From Pseudaeromonas paramecii (GTDB lineage Bacteria > Pseudomonadota > Gammaproteobacteria > Enterobacterales > Aeromonadaceae): a DNA stretch of 64,000 nucleotides. This document shows positions 10,108 to 17,925 of this stretch, one piece after another (position 1 is the stretch's first letter; each line of letters starts with the position of its first letter). Position numbers and translations under genes: made by a program. A model generated the notes under the pieces. The model searched no databases and was not told the DNA's origin. It saw only the letters and a program-made list of their open reading frames with translations. The stretch covers positions 11,810-75,809 of the forward strand of contig NZ_BAABFC010000004.1 in NCBI RefSeq assembly GCF_039540575.1. Reading direction: 5' to 3'.

Positions 10108-10704
10108 ATGCCTCCTCGTAAACCTCAACGGGCTGCCGCCCCAACCGCCGGTGGCGGACGCAGCGGATTCATTCGCCTGATCAGCGGACAATGGAAGGGA
10201 CGCAAGCTACCGGTGCGGGATGTGGAGGGGCTGCGCCCCACCACGGACAGGGTCAAGGAAACTGTGTTCAACTGGCTGGCCGGCGACGTGCGGGGCAGCC
10301 GCTGTCTGGACCTGTTTGCCGGCAGCGGCAGTCTGGGATTTGAAGCACTCTCCCGCTACGCCGACTGTGTGATCATGATTGAGCGGGACCCTGGTGCCGC
10401 CCGCCAGCTGCAGCAGAACCTGCAACAGCTGGGCTCCAGCCAGGCCGATGCCCGCCAGTGGCTCAGCGGCCCGGCCCAGCCGTTCGACCTGGTGTTTCTG
10501 GATCCGCCGTTTCGCCAGGATCTATTACCCCAGATCTGTCAGCAGCTGGAGCAAGGCGGCTGGCTGGCGGATCAGGCGCTCATCTATCTGGAGCGGGAGC
10601 GGGAAGGCGCGGCACCTGAGCTGCCGGCCAACTGGCAACTGATCAAGGACAAGCAGGCCGGCCAGGTCTGTTATCAACTCTATCTGCGAGAGGAACGCGC
10701 ATGA
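10108..10704 (+). CDS. rsmD: 16S rRNA (guanine966-N2)-methyltransferase RsmD
   Basis: 198 residues with a basic N-terminus, SAM-binding motif LDLFAGSGSLGFEALSR and catalytic-loop motif VFLDPPF. It methylates G966 of 16S rRNA. Conserved neighbour of ftsY; its stop overlaps the start of the next gene by four bases. Confidence 0.94.
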   Translation: MPPRKPQRAAAPTAGGGRSGFIRLISGQWKGRKLPVRDVEGLRPTTDRVKETVFNWLAGDVRGSRCLDLFAGSGSLGFEALSRYADCVIMIERDPGAARQLQQNLQQLGSSQADARQWLSGPAQPFDLVFLDPPFRQDLLPQICQQLEQGGWLADQALIYLEREREGAAPELPANWQLIKDKQAGQVCYQLYLREERA

Positions 10705-10994
10705 AGCTAGTGCTGTGGCTGGCCAAGATCATCATTCTGGGGTTCTGGTGTGGCGCCGTCTGGTTCACCCTGCATCCCCTGCCCGGCAAGCTCAGCCTGC
10801 TGCTGCCGGTGTTCGCCGTGCTGGTGCTGCTGGTGCATGGCATCCAGGCTGCCATCATGACGCTGGTGGCCAAGGATGTGATGCCCCTGCGCCGCTGGGA
10901 TTACCTGTCGCTCCTGCTGTTTGGCTTCTTCGCCATGCTGGAGTTGCGGGATCGCCTGCTGGCCGCCAGCCAATCCCGCCCCCCCAAGCCCTAA
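10701..10994 (+). CDS. yhhL: YhhL-like DUF1145 membrane protein
   Basis: 97 residues with three hydrophobic helices (about 5-20, 27-55, 68-85) and a short polar tail. Length, position after rsmD and sequence type match the E. coli YhhL / DUF1145 family, of unknown function. Translationally coupled to rsmD. Confidence 0.8.
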   Translation: MKLVLWLAKIIILGFWCGAVWFTLHPLPGKLSLLLPVFAVLVLLVHGIQAAIMTLVAKDVMPLRRWDYLSLLLFGFFAMLELRDRLLAASQSRPPKP

Positions 10995-11000
10995 GGCGGA

Positions 11001-11585
11001 CTAGTGCAGGTACTGCTGGGCGCCGTCCAGCAGCATCTGCACCGAAATCATCACCAGCAACATGCCCATCAAGCGCTCCATGGCCCGCAACAAACGTTCC
11101 CCCAACAACTTGTGCAGCTGTTCGTAGAACATCAAGATCACGGCGCTGGCCCCCCAAGCCATCAGCAGGGCCAGGGTCCATTCCCCCATCTGATGCGGAT
11201 ACTGGTGGGCCAGCAGCAGCAGGGCCGCCAGGATCGAGGGGCCGGCCATCATGGGAATGGCCATGGGCACAATGAAGGGCTCCTCCCCCTCCGGCAGCCC
11301 TGTGATACTGCCTTGCCCCGGGAAGATCATGCGGATGGCGATGAGGAACAGCACTATGCCACCGGCGATGCTCACCGCCTCCTGCTTGAGATTCAGCAGG
11401 TTGAGCAGCTCCTGACCCAGAAACAGGAACAGCATCATCACCACCAGGGCGATCAGCAGCTCGCGGATCATCACCTTGCGGCGCCGCTCGGCCGGCAGGG
11501 TCCGCAGCATAGACAGAAACACTGGTAAATTGCCGACCGGATCCATGATCAGGAAGAGCATGACCGCCGCCGTGATGATATCCAT
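11001..11585 (-). CDS. yhgN: MarC-family inner-membrane protein (YhgN-like)
   Basis: 194 residues with six predicted helices. The MarC-family signature near the N-terminus (FLIMDPVGNLPVFL) and the PMAIPMMAGPS loop are present. Its transport substrate is not established in the family. It converges on yhhL with only six bases between stops and no obvious terminator. Confidence 0.85.
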   Translation of the reverse strand: MDIITAAVMLFLIMDPVGNLPVFLSMLRTLPAERRRKVMIRELLIALVVMMLFLFLGQELLNLLNLKQEAVSIAGGIVLFLIAIRMIFPGQGSITGLPEGEEPFIVPMAIPMMAGPSILAALLLLAHQYPHQMGEWTLALLMAWGASAVILMFYEQLHKLLGERLLRAMERLMGMLLVMISVQMLLDGAQQYLH

Positions 11586-11655
11586 TCGAAATCTCGCTTG
11601 TTGACCCGATAAAATGTCGGCGGACTATAGCAGAAAGCCCTCTGACTGACAGCCA

Positions 11656-12294
11656 TCAGACCGGCCATCCCGCCGCCAGCAGCTCCCACAACAACCCGGC
11701 CCCCAGCAGCGCAAACAACCCGGCGCACAACCGATGGAGGGGACCATAGAGCCTGGCCAGGCCCGCCTGTACCCGCCGAGTGGAGAGACCCCAGGCCAGC
11801 AGCCCAAACCACAGGCCGGAGAGCACAAACAGCTCCAGCGCCAAGCCGATGCGCACCGGCAGGCCCACCTCGGGCCGCACCATGGCCGCCACCAGGCCGA
11901 CAAAAAACAGCAGTGCCTTGGGATTGAGCAGGTTGGTGGCCAGACCCCAGCCCAGACCCCGCCGCCAGGAACCAGACTCCCCCGCCGCCACCCTGCCGAC
12001 CTCGGCGGGCAGACTCGCCGCCTGCCAGGCGCCCTTGGCCAGCCATAGCAGATAGAGGGCGCCGACCAGGCGTACCAGGGCAAAGAGGCCGGGAGCCTGG
12101 GTCAGCAGCAGGCTCAGACCGGTCAGGCTAAACAGGGCGTGCAGCAAGATGGCCAGGGAAATGCCGAGGGCAGCCCCCAACGCCAGGGGACGACACAGGC
12201 AAGTCCTCAAGATCAGGGCAAAATCAGGGCCCGGGCTGGCCAGGGCCAGCAGGTGAACGGCCCCCAGGCCGACAAACAGACTCAGATACATCAC
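11656..12294 (-). CDS. LysE/RhtC-family amino-acid exporter
   Basis: 212 residues, six hydrophobic helices, with the LysE signature SPGPDFALILR near residue 20 and NLLNPKALLFF mid-protein. These are inner-membrane exporters of amino acids such as threonine. An AraC-family gene lies immediately upstream in the same direction and is the likely regulator. Confidence 0.85.
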   Translation of the reverse strand: MMYLSLFVGLGAVHLLALASPGPDFALILRTCLCRPLALGAALGISLAILLHALFSLTGLSLLLTQAPGLFALVRLVGALYLLWLAKGAWQAASLPAEVGRVAAGESGSWRRGLGWGLATNLLNPKALLFFVGLVAAMVRPEVGLPVRIGLALELFVLSGLWFGLLAWGLSTRRVQAGLARLYGPLHRLCAGLFALLGAGLLWELLAAGWPV

Positions 12295-12362
12295 AGACTC
12301 CGCTAATGGATGACGGCCTCAGTCTGTCTGAGCGGCCTGGGCCGGGCTTGTAACTTATTGAC

Positions 12363-13157
12363 TCAGGCGCGGATCTGCTGGCGATAGCCGGCGGGAGTCA
12401 GGCCGTAGGCCTGGCGGAAACCGTGATGAAAATGGCTCTGATCGAAAAAGCCAGCCGCCAGCGCCACCTCGGCCAGCGGTCGTCCCAGGCCCAGTTGCCC
12501 CTTGGCCCACTCCAGCCGCAGGCGCTTGAGCCAGGCATAGGGCGTCATGCCGGTGCGCTGCTTGAACTGGCGCAGAAAGACAAAGCGCTCCAGGCCCAAC
12601 AGGCCCGCCAGATCGGCCAGGGTGTGCCGCTGGTCCAGGTGAGCCAGCAGATAGTCCCGCAAGCAGCGCAGCTGCGGATCGGCTAGGGCCGTCCCCGCCG
12701 CCGGCAGGCAGAACAGCTCCGCCAGCAGGCTCATCAGCCAGCCCTCGGCCTGCAGCGCCTCGGCATGAGGCGACTCGAGATAGGTGTGTAGCCGGGCGAA
12801 ACCAGCGTACAGCGACTGGCTTTGCTGCAGGGGCGCATGAAAGAAGCGCTCCCGCCCCTCGGGTAACCAGCGGGCCAGTGCGGCTGGCGGCAGGGAGAAG
12901 ACCCGCACCTGATAGCCTTCCGGCAGCAGGCTGAGGCCATCATGCACCTCATCCGGATTCACGGTAGATAGGCGGCCCGCCACCAGCTGATGACGATTGC
13001 CTTTATGGATGAACTGCTGACAGCCCTGCTGCACCAGGCCGATGTGGTAGTCCAGATGGACATGCCGGCCATAGCTGAAGTTCGTATGGTGGGAGCGACA
13101 CAGCTCCACCCCGGGTAACAGGGGAGAGTGCCAGTAATGAATGGTTTGGGTGGTCAT
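12363..13157 (-). CDS. AraC-family transcriptional regulator
   Basis: 264 residues: an N-terminal cupin-like ligand domain (about 10-130) and a C-terminal double helix-turn-helix (about 165-262) with FDQSHFHHGFRQAYGLTPAGY. Followed 68 bp later by the LysE exporter on the same strand. AraC/LysE pairs are common, so control of the exporter by an exported amino acid is a reasonable inference. Confidence 0.87.
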   Translation of the reverse strand: MTTQTIHYWHSPLLPGVELCRSHHTNFSYGRHVHLDYHIGLVQQGCQQFIHKGNRHQLVAGRLSTVNPDEVHDGLSLLPEGYQVRVFSLPPAALARWLPEGRERFFHAPLQQSQSLYAGFARLHTYLESPHAEALQAEGWLMSLLAELFCLPAAGTALADPQLRCLRDYLLAHLDQRHTLADLAGLLGLERFVFLRQFKQRTGMTPYAWLKRLRLEWAKGQLGLGRPLAEVALAAGFFDQSHFHHGFRQAYGLTPAGYRQQIRA

Positions 13158-13242
13158 GGACTATCTATAACACGACAGGGCAAGCGCGCCTTGTATGTTA
13201 TTGCAGGGTGACGCCCAGCCAGGAGGACGTCACCCCAGGGTC

Positions 13243-13485
13243 TCAATGCTGGCAGATGCGCTCGGCCTCGGTATTGAACCCCTCGCCCTGGGGCACAAAC
13301 TTGCCCTTGACCTGCAGGAAGTCGATCAGCGCCGCCGCATCCATCCCCTCGGCACTGCAGGTGTGAAAACGGGCCTCGGCACCAAATTTCGCCTCAATGG
13401 CCGCCTGCAGGCTTTGCTTGGAGAAGCTGCCGCCCAGCTCCAGCATCATATGCATGACCTCGTGGCCGTGAATGGATTCGCTCAT
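13243..13485 (-). CDS. yecH: YecH-family metal-binding protein (DUF2492)
   Basis: 80 residues, strongly similar to E. coli YecH: SIHGHEVMHMMLE at the start, ARFHTCSAEGMDA in the middle, and a C-terminal ERICQH. The conserved His/Cys residues suggest metal binding; the function is not known. Single gene. Confidence 0.85.
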   Translation of the reverse strand: MSESIHGHEVMHMMLELGGSFSKQSLQAAIEAKFGAEARFHTCSAEGMDAAALIDFLQVKGKFVPQGEGFNTEAERICQH

Positions 13486-13738
13486 GGTGACTCCTCATGG
13501 GTGCAATTAAAGACAGGCAAGATGAAAAAAGACACAATAGATGCATATATTACGCATCTTCTAGCGTCTGTCACCCCCCCTGGCCGATAAAAACAGCACG
13601 CATGTCCCCGATTTTGGCGATCCGGCTCACAGCCTGCCGGCAAACTGCGCCCAAGGATGAAACTTTTTCGCCAACCGGCAGCCTGATTACCTATTACGCC
13701 ATTCGGGCAATCCTTGCCCCACAGTCGCAGGAGGAAGC

Positions 13739-13891
13739 ATGGAACACGGCATCTACAGTTATCTACCCGCCATCGAGATCATGATGTGTCATCTGGGAAT
13801 GAGCTTCGACGAAGCCTGTGAGGAGATGGGCTTGTCCCAGGCGGAGCGCCAGAGCCTGACCCAGCTGCAATCCGAATGTCAGCCGGACTAA
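13739..13891 (+). CDS. Small acidic protein, 50 residues, unknown
   Basis: The ATG at 13739 is preceded by AGGAGG four bases before. The peptide begins MEHGIYSYLPAIEIMMCHL and continues with an acidic helix containing SFDEACEEMGLSQAERQSL, then ends ECQPD. The strong ribosome site and helical, codon-balanced content support coding. No family recognised. It may be a small regulator or adaptor, but that is a guess. Confidence 0.6.
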   Translation: MEHGIYSYLPAIEIMMCHLGMSFDEACEEMGLSQAERQSLTQLQSECQPD

Positions 13892-14194
13892 CGCAACACA
13901 GAGCGATCTGAGTCACCCAGTCAGACCGAGGCGGTACACTCCTGGCCATCGGCCTCACCCCTGTGTCGAGGGGCCTCTAGCCCCCATCGCCTGCCTGTTT
14001 GACTATCGGGCCTGTGACGACCGGCTCAATCTCCCCAATACCAGCCGGGCCCAAGCCCAACCGCTCGAACAGCCAAGTCGACAAGGCACCGGATGGATTA
14101 AAGAGAAAAGACACAGACCAGGGTCAGCGGATACCGTCACCCAACAGCCCATAGCGCCTCATGAAAGAAGAGAAATGGCTTAGCGCCGAGAGAG
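13892..14194. other. Intergenic, no gene seen
   Basis: No convincing ORF or RNA was found between the 50-residue ORF and the csrB-type terminators. Confidence 0.5.
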
Positions 14195-14223
14195 AAAAGG
14201 CGCCCGGACTTGTTCGGACGCCC
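14195..14223 (-). terminator. Second, back-up terminator of the left csrB-like RNA
   Basis: On the minus strand a GGCG-CCG / CGG-CGCC stem is followed by TTTT, just past the primary terminator of the left RNA. Confidence 0.55.
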
Positions 14224-14225
14224 AT

Positions 14226-14255
14226 AAAAGAGCGGGGGCGACTTGCGTCGCCCCC
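14226..14255 (-). terminator. Primary terminator of left csrB-like RNA
   Basis: Nine-base stem GGGGGCGAC/GTCGCCCCC with a four-base loop, followed on the minus strand by GCTCTTTT. The equivalent hairpin ends the right copy. Confidence 0.85.
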
Positions 14256-14575
14256 TAAGGTCTTAGTCGTTCTGTTCCCTGAACAGCATTGCTCCCTGCA
14301 ATCCCTGACTAAGCTACTCCTTTAGTCTTTCCACTTCCCAATCCCTTGGGGTGTCCTTGTTGCCATCCTGGCCAAGCACGTCATCCCGACGGCCTGTTCT
14401 CTCCCTCCTGGGAGGTGTCCCTTACCACATCCTGTGGTGTTCCTTTCGCCTTACCCTGGCAGCCAATCTTCCTGATTGACTTCAGTGCGTCCCGGCAAGA
14501 CCCATACTAAGGATTTAGACCTGGCTCACAAGTCCCTCGCCCCTGCCGCCGACAGGAGCCACCACGAAAACGAAG
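14226..14575 (-). ncRNA. csrB: CsrB-family regulatory RNA, left copy
   Basis: About 350 nt, read on the minus strand. It contains about 18 GGA triplets, many displayed in hairpin loops, e.g. CGTC-GGGATGACG-type and ACCACAGGATGTGGT. The 3' end is a GGGGGCGAC/GTCGCCCCC terminator. This matches CsrB/RsmZ-type RNAs, which sequester the translational regulator CsrA. The 5' end is approximate; a conserved GTCGGCGGCAGG, like the E. coli CsrB 5' region, starts near 14553. It is about 75-80% identical to the RNA immediately upstream. Confidence 0.82.
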
Positions 14576-14634
14576 GATTCATTTACAATAAAATCAATGC
14601 ATTATCTTAATTGTCAGCATAAAATGCTACGCGA

Positions 14635-14647
14635 GAAAAACGTTTTT
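14635..14647. promoter_or_regulatory. Conserved palindrome upstream of left csrB copy
   Basis: The core AAAAACGTTTTT lies about 80-95 bp before the RNA start region. The same element sits at the same distance before the right copy. It is a candidate activator site, for example for a UvrY/GacA/VarA-type regulator, though it is not the textbook TGTAAG/CTTACA box. Confidence 0.5.
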
Positions 14648-14731
14648 ACCCACACGCGCCATGGCAAATATCCTACACGCTGCCATGGCAAATCCGCCGG
14701 GCAATCCCGCAGCGGAATCGGCCGGACGGAC

Positions 14732-14763
14732 AAAAAAGAACGGGGGCGACTCACGTCGCCCCC
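14732..14763 (-). terminator. Terminator of right csrB-like RNA
   Basis: Nine-base GC-rich stem with a four-base loop followed on the minus strand by TTCTTTTTT. It stops the right RNA before the promoter of the left one, so the two are separate transcripts. Confidence 0.88.
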
Positions 14764-15085
14764 GAAGGTCTTTGTCGCTCTAGTCCCTGAACGGCATTGC
14801 TCCCTGCAATCCCTGACTAAGCTATTCCGTTAGTCTGTCCTGTTCCCAATCCCTTGGGCCATCCTGGTTACCATCCTGGCCAGACACGTCATCCTGACGG
14901 TCTTTCTCTCCCTCCTGAGGAGGTGTCCCTGACCACATCCTGTGGTAATCCTTGCGCCTTACCCTGGCAGCCAATCTTCCTGACTGACTTCTTCAGTGCG
15001 TCCGACAGCTTTAATACTAAGGTTTCCAGCCTGGCTCACAAGCCCCAGCCGACCTGCCGCTGACGCCCCCTCGACTTGCTCACCT
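14732..15085 (-). ncRNA. csrB: CsrB-family regulatory RNA, right copy
   Basis: About 350 nt on the minus strand, tandem with and homologous to the left copy. It has about 18 GGA triplets; clear CsrA-site hairpins include CGTCAGGATGACG and ACCACAGGATGTGGT. It ends in the same GGGGGCGAC/GTCGCCCCC terminator, here followed by T6. The AT-rich promoter region (about 15085-15120) contains TAATAT, with the shared palindrome further upstream. The exact 5' end is not known; the conserved GTCAGCGGCAGG starts near 15064. Confidence 0.84.
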
Positions 15086-15141
15086 AGAAATATTATTAAT
15101 TATCAATGCGATAAAAAAGCATGCGCCAGAGGCGTGCCGCA

Positions 15142-15155
15142 GAAAAACGTTTTTC
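15142..15155. promoter_or_regulatory. Conserved palindrome upstream of right csrB copy
   Basis: GAAAAACGTTTTTC, a perfect 14-bp palindrome, at the same spacing as the element before the left copy; the two also share flanking CTSCG on the minus strand. Confidence 0.5.
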
Positions 15156-15201
15156 CGCACAATAGGTAGGGCAAATGTCTTACAGATGGACGGGGTGGAA
15201 T

Positions 15202-15816
15202 TCAGGGGGCGGACGGTGCGGCCTGCATGACGGCGGCGCCGCTGACAATCATCCGCAGCTGGCAGATCAGGCGTTCGGCCAGCAGGGCCCGTTCCGGCTC
15301 GCTCATGTCCAGCGCCTCGGCACCTGAGCTGAACACCAGAGTCACCATGCCCTCCGCCAGGATGAAGGCCACCTCCTGGGGATAGCCGGTCTGGCGCTGC
15401 TGATACTCCGCCAGTTCGGCGATGAAGTGCTGGATCTCCCGCTGCACCGCCTGACGAAAGGCCGGCGAGGTACCGGAGCGCTCCCGCAACAGCAGCCGAA
15501 AAGCGTTGGGGTTCTTGTCGATGAACTCCATGAAGGTGAGGACCGAGGTGCGGATGACGCTGCCACCGGTGGCGATGCGCTGGCGCGCCTGACGCATCAG
15601 CTGACGCAGGGTGAGGCCCGCCTCGTCCACCAGGGTCAACCCCAGCTCTTCCATGTCGCGAAAATGACGGTAGAAGGAGGTGGGGGCAATGCCCGCCTCC
15701 CGCGCCACTTCCCGCAGGCTCAAGTTGGAGAAACTGCTGTCGGCGCTGAGCTGGCGAAAGGCGGCCTGGATCAGGGATCGCCGGGTCTTCTCCTTCTGCT
15801 CTGCTCTGATGCCCAT
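15202..15816 (-). CDS. fabR: Fatty-acid biosynthesis repressor FabR (TetR family)
   Basis: 204 residues nearly collinear with E. coli FabR: MGIRAEQKEKTRRSLIQAAF, the HTH SLREVAREAGIAPTSFYRHF, then FMEFIDKNPNAFRLLLRERS and EIQHFIAELAEYQQ. FabR represses fabA/fabB, sensing unsaturated/saturated acyl balance. Monocistronic. A GACAGT-TTTT-ACTGTC inverted repeat lies upstream. Confidence 0.93.
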   Translation of the reverse strand: MGIRAEQKEKTRRSLIQAAFRQLSADSSFSNLSLREVAREAGIAPTSFYRHFRDMEELGLTLVDEAGLTLRQLMRQARQRIATGGSVIRTSVLTFMEFIDKNPNAFRLLLRERSGTSPAFRQAVQREIQHFIAELAEYQQRQTGYPQEVAFILAEGMVTLVFSSGAEALDMSEPERALLAERLICQLRMIVSGAAVMQAAPSAP

Positions 15817-15885
15817 CTCGTCGTTCTCCTGCCCGCAAAAGAGCGCAGATCATACTCGTTTCTGGTGAGGCCGGCAGCAAGGCTT

Positions 15886-15901
15886 GACAGTTTTTACTGT
15901 C
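15886..15901. promoter_or_regulatory. Inverted repeat upstream of fabR
   Basis: GACAGT-TTTT-ACTGTC, 70 bp before the fabR start. It may be an operator. It is not the known FabR palindrome, so autoregulation is not claimed. Confidence 0.3.
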
Positions 15902-15927
15902 CCGACCACATCTGGAGAGCCGGAAAC

Positions 15928-15955
15928 AAGACGGCGGCCCAGGGGCCGCCGTCTT
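15928..15955 (-). terminator. Terminator after mltF
   Basis: Perfect 12-base stem AAGACGGCGGCC/GGCCGCCGTCTT with a CAGG loop; on the minus strand it is followed by GTTTCC, a weak U-tract. Confidence 0.7.
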
Positions 15956-15972
15956 CAGGACTCGTTGCGGGT

Positions 15973-17406
15973 CTACTGACGCTGAGCCAGACGCCGCTCT
16001 GCCATCAGCTCGTAGCTGCGCCGGTAGGCCACGTAACGCAGTGTGATGTCGGTGACATAGCGAACCGTCTCACTGCCTATCCGGCTGGCAGCCAGCTGCT
16101 CCACGTTGTCGAACCAGACGTTGGGATCCAGCCCCTGCTTGGCCGCTTCCGCCCGCAGGCCGGCGATGCGGTTCGGGCCGGCATTGTAAGCCGCCAGGGT
16201 GAAGAAGTAGCGGTTCAGATCATCCATGTCCGGATCGGTAAAGAATTCATCCCGCAGCTGGGCCAGGTACTTGGCCCCCGCCAGGATATTGTTCTCGGCC
16301 GAGCCGATATTGCTCACCTTCAGGTGACGGGCGGTGGCCGGCATCACCTGCATCAGGCCCACGGCCCCCTGACTGGAGCGGGCACCGCTATCCAGGTTGG
16401 ACTCCTGGTAGGCCTGGGCCAGCAGCAGCAGCCAGTCGAAGTCATATTTATCGGCATACTTCTGGAACAGGGGGGCGTAGCGGGCATAGCGACCATCCCG
16501 CCAGCCCAGATCATCCGGCGTGCTGGCGGCGTGCCGGCGGGCCAGTTGAACCGGCTGGGAAAGATAGCGCCGGTACAGGGCCTCCCCCTGGCTGGTGCCC
16601 TGGCGGTAGTTCACCAGGAAGGCATTCACCGCCTCGGCCAGTTGCGGGCTCTGCTTGCGAAACGCCCAGGCCAGCTCGCCATTCTCCCGCAGGCTCACCG
16701 CCTTGTGCAGGGTCAGGTTGTGGAAGGTCCCCTGCCACAGGGCGGCCTTCTGGCTGTCCACCACCGTGTAGGGCAGACGACCTTCGCTCACCTGTTGCAG
16801 CAGATCCACATCCTGCAGGGATTCATCCACCGTCTCGATGTAGACGGGCGCCAAGCCCTGGGCCGCCAGCTGCTCGTTCAACCGCAGCAGGCTGTCGTAA
16901 TAGCTGGCGCTGCGCCGCACCCAGACCCGCTTGCCAGACAGCTCACTGAGCCGGGTCAAGGGGCGCATGCCCTGGCCGCTGACCAGCCACTCATGGATGC
17001 CCTGATAGACAGGCTCGGAGAAGTCCACCAGGGCGCGGCGCGCCTCGGTGACCGTGCTGTTGGCGATCACCAGATCCCCTTGCCCATCGGCCAGCATGCT
17101 GTAGAGCTGATCGCTGCGCACCGGGATGAAAACCACGTTGAGCTTGAGCTTTTGTCCTTGGAAATAGCGCTTGTTCAGCCATTTCTCAAAGGCACGAGCC
17201 TGCTGCACACTCAGCCCATCCTGCATCCCCTGGTTGAGGAAGTAGTAGGCGTTGTCATAGGCCACCAGCACCCGCAACACCCGCTCGTCCAGCAGCTGTT
17301 CCAGATCCCCCTTGATGATGCGGGGCGCCTGGTCCAGCGGCATGGCCCACAGCGGCGTGGCCAGCACTAGCAGCAACAACAGGGTCAATCGTCGGTATCG
17401 GTTCAT
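15973..17406 (-). CDS. mltF: Membrane-bound lytic murein transglycosylase F
   Basis: 477 residues from MNRYRRLTL at 17406, which places a signal peptide at the N-terminus; a start 12 codons earlier would not. An N-terminal solute-binding (SBP_bac_3-like) regulatory domain (about 35-265) precedes a C-terminal SLT goose-type domain with catalytic Glu in AQAYQESNLD and GAVGLMQVMPATA. MltF cleaves peptidoglycan glycan strands to 1,6-anhydro products at the outer membrane. No clear lipobox was seen. Confidence 0.93.
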   Translation of the reverse strand: MNRYRRLTLLLLLVLATPLWAMPLDQAPRIIKGDLEQLLDERVLRVLVAYDNAYYFLNQGMQDGLSVQQARAFEKWLNKRYFQGQKLKLNVVFIPVRSDQLYSMLADGQGDLVIANSTVTEARRALVDFSEPVYQGIHEWLVSGQGMRPLTRLSELSGKRVWVRRSASYYDSLLRLNEQLAAQGLAPVYIETVDESLQDVDLLQQVSEGRLPYTVVDSQKAALWQGTFHNLTLHKAVSLRENGELAWAFRKQSPQLAEAVNAFLVNYRQGTSQGEALYRRYLSQPVQLARRHAASTPDDLGWRDGRYARYAPLFQKYADKYDFDWLLLLAQAYQESNLDSGARSSQGAVGLMQVMPATARHLKVSNIGSAENNILAGAKYLAQLRDEFFTDPDMDDLNRYFFTLAAYNAGPNRIAGLRAEAAKQGLDPNVWFDNVEQLAASRIGSETVRYVTDITLRYVAYRRSYELMAERRLAQRQ

Positions 17407-17519
17407 ACAATGTCCGCGTTTCGGCCCTCGAAAGCGGCGCATTTAACCCTAGGCAAGCTGAACAGAAGCTGAACAAAAGGGGGGGTGTGGGTGTAAAGAG
17501 GGGTAAAAATAGACAATCA

Positions 17520-17537
17520 GGGCCCGAACGGGCCCCG
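17520..17537 (-). terminator. Possible terminator after yfcZ-like gene
   Basis: GGGCCC-GAAC-GGGCCC hairpin, followed on the minus strand by an interrupted T-run (TGATTGTCTATTTTT). Confidence 0.5.
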
Positions 17538-17548
17538 ATTTGGGCGGA

Positions 17549-17839
17549 TTAGATGGCGCGGGCGCGCATCTCGAAGATCAGTTTTTCGGCGGTGCAGGTG
17601 AACTGCAGGGCCGCATTCAGCACCCCAGTTTCGGCCTGCCATTGCTGCTGGATCACCACTGCGTCACAGACCTGTTTGGCCAGAGCAGCGTACTGATCCA
17701 GCCGCGCCAGGGCGGCCTGCTCGCTGTCGGCCTCAATGGGCAGCAGCAGGGTTTCATCCCCTTCGCCGATGATGGTTCCCACCTCGGCGTAGCAGCCGCA
17801 GGCATCGCAACACTCTTGAACTTGTTCGGTAACGGACAT
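17549..17839 (-). CDS. YfcZ/YiiS-family protein (DUF406)
   Basis: 96 residues with a Cys-rich N-terminus (ECCDACGCYAEVGTII) and a C-terminal FTCTAEKLIFEM, both hallmarks of the YfcZ/YiiS family. Function unknown in the family. The Cys cluster may bind metal, which is inference. Its ATG has GGAG upstream. Confidence 0.82.
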   Translation of the reverse strand: MSVTEQVQECCDACGCYAEVGTIIGEGDETLLLPIEADSEQAALARLDQYAALAKQVCDAVVIQQQWQAETGVLNAALQFTCTAEKLIFEMRARAI

Positions 17840-17925
17840 GACATTCTCCTTCGCTTTACCGTCGAACGGCCCGTCAGCCCTGCACCAGGGCCCAGAAGAT
17901 AAGGCCGCACAGCCTGTGTGTCATC

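Noticed and set aside
13497..13784. 95-codon plus-strand ORF
   Set aside because: No ribosome site and atypical composition; it overlaps the better-supported 50-residue ORF.
15427..17370. 647-codon ORF antisense to mltF and fabR
   Set aside because: Overlaps two firm genes and shows no domain; shadow frame.
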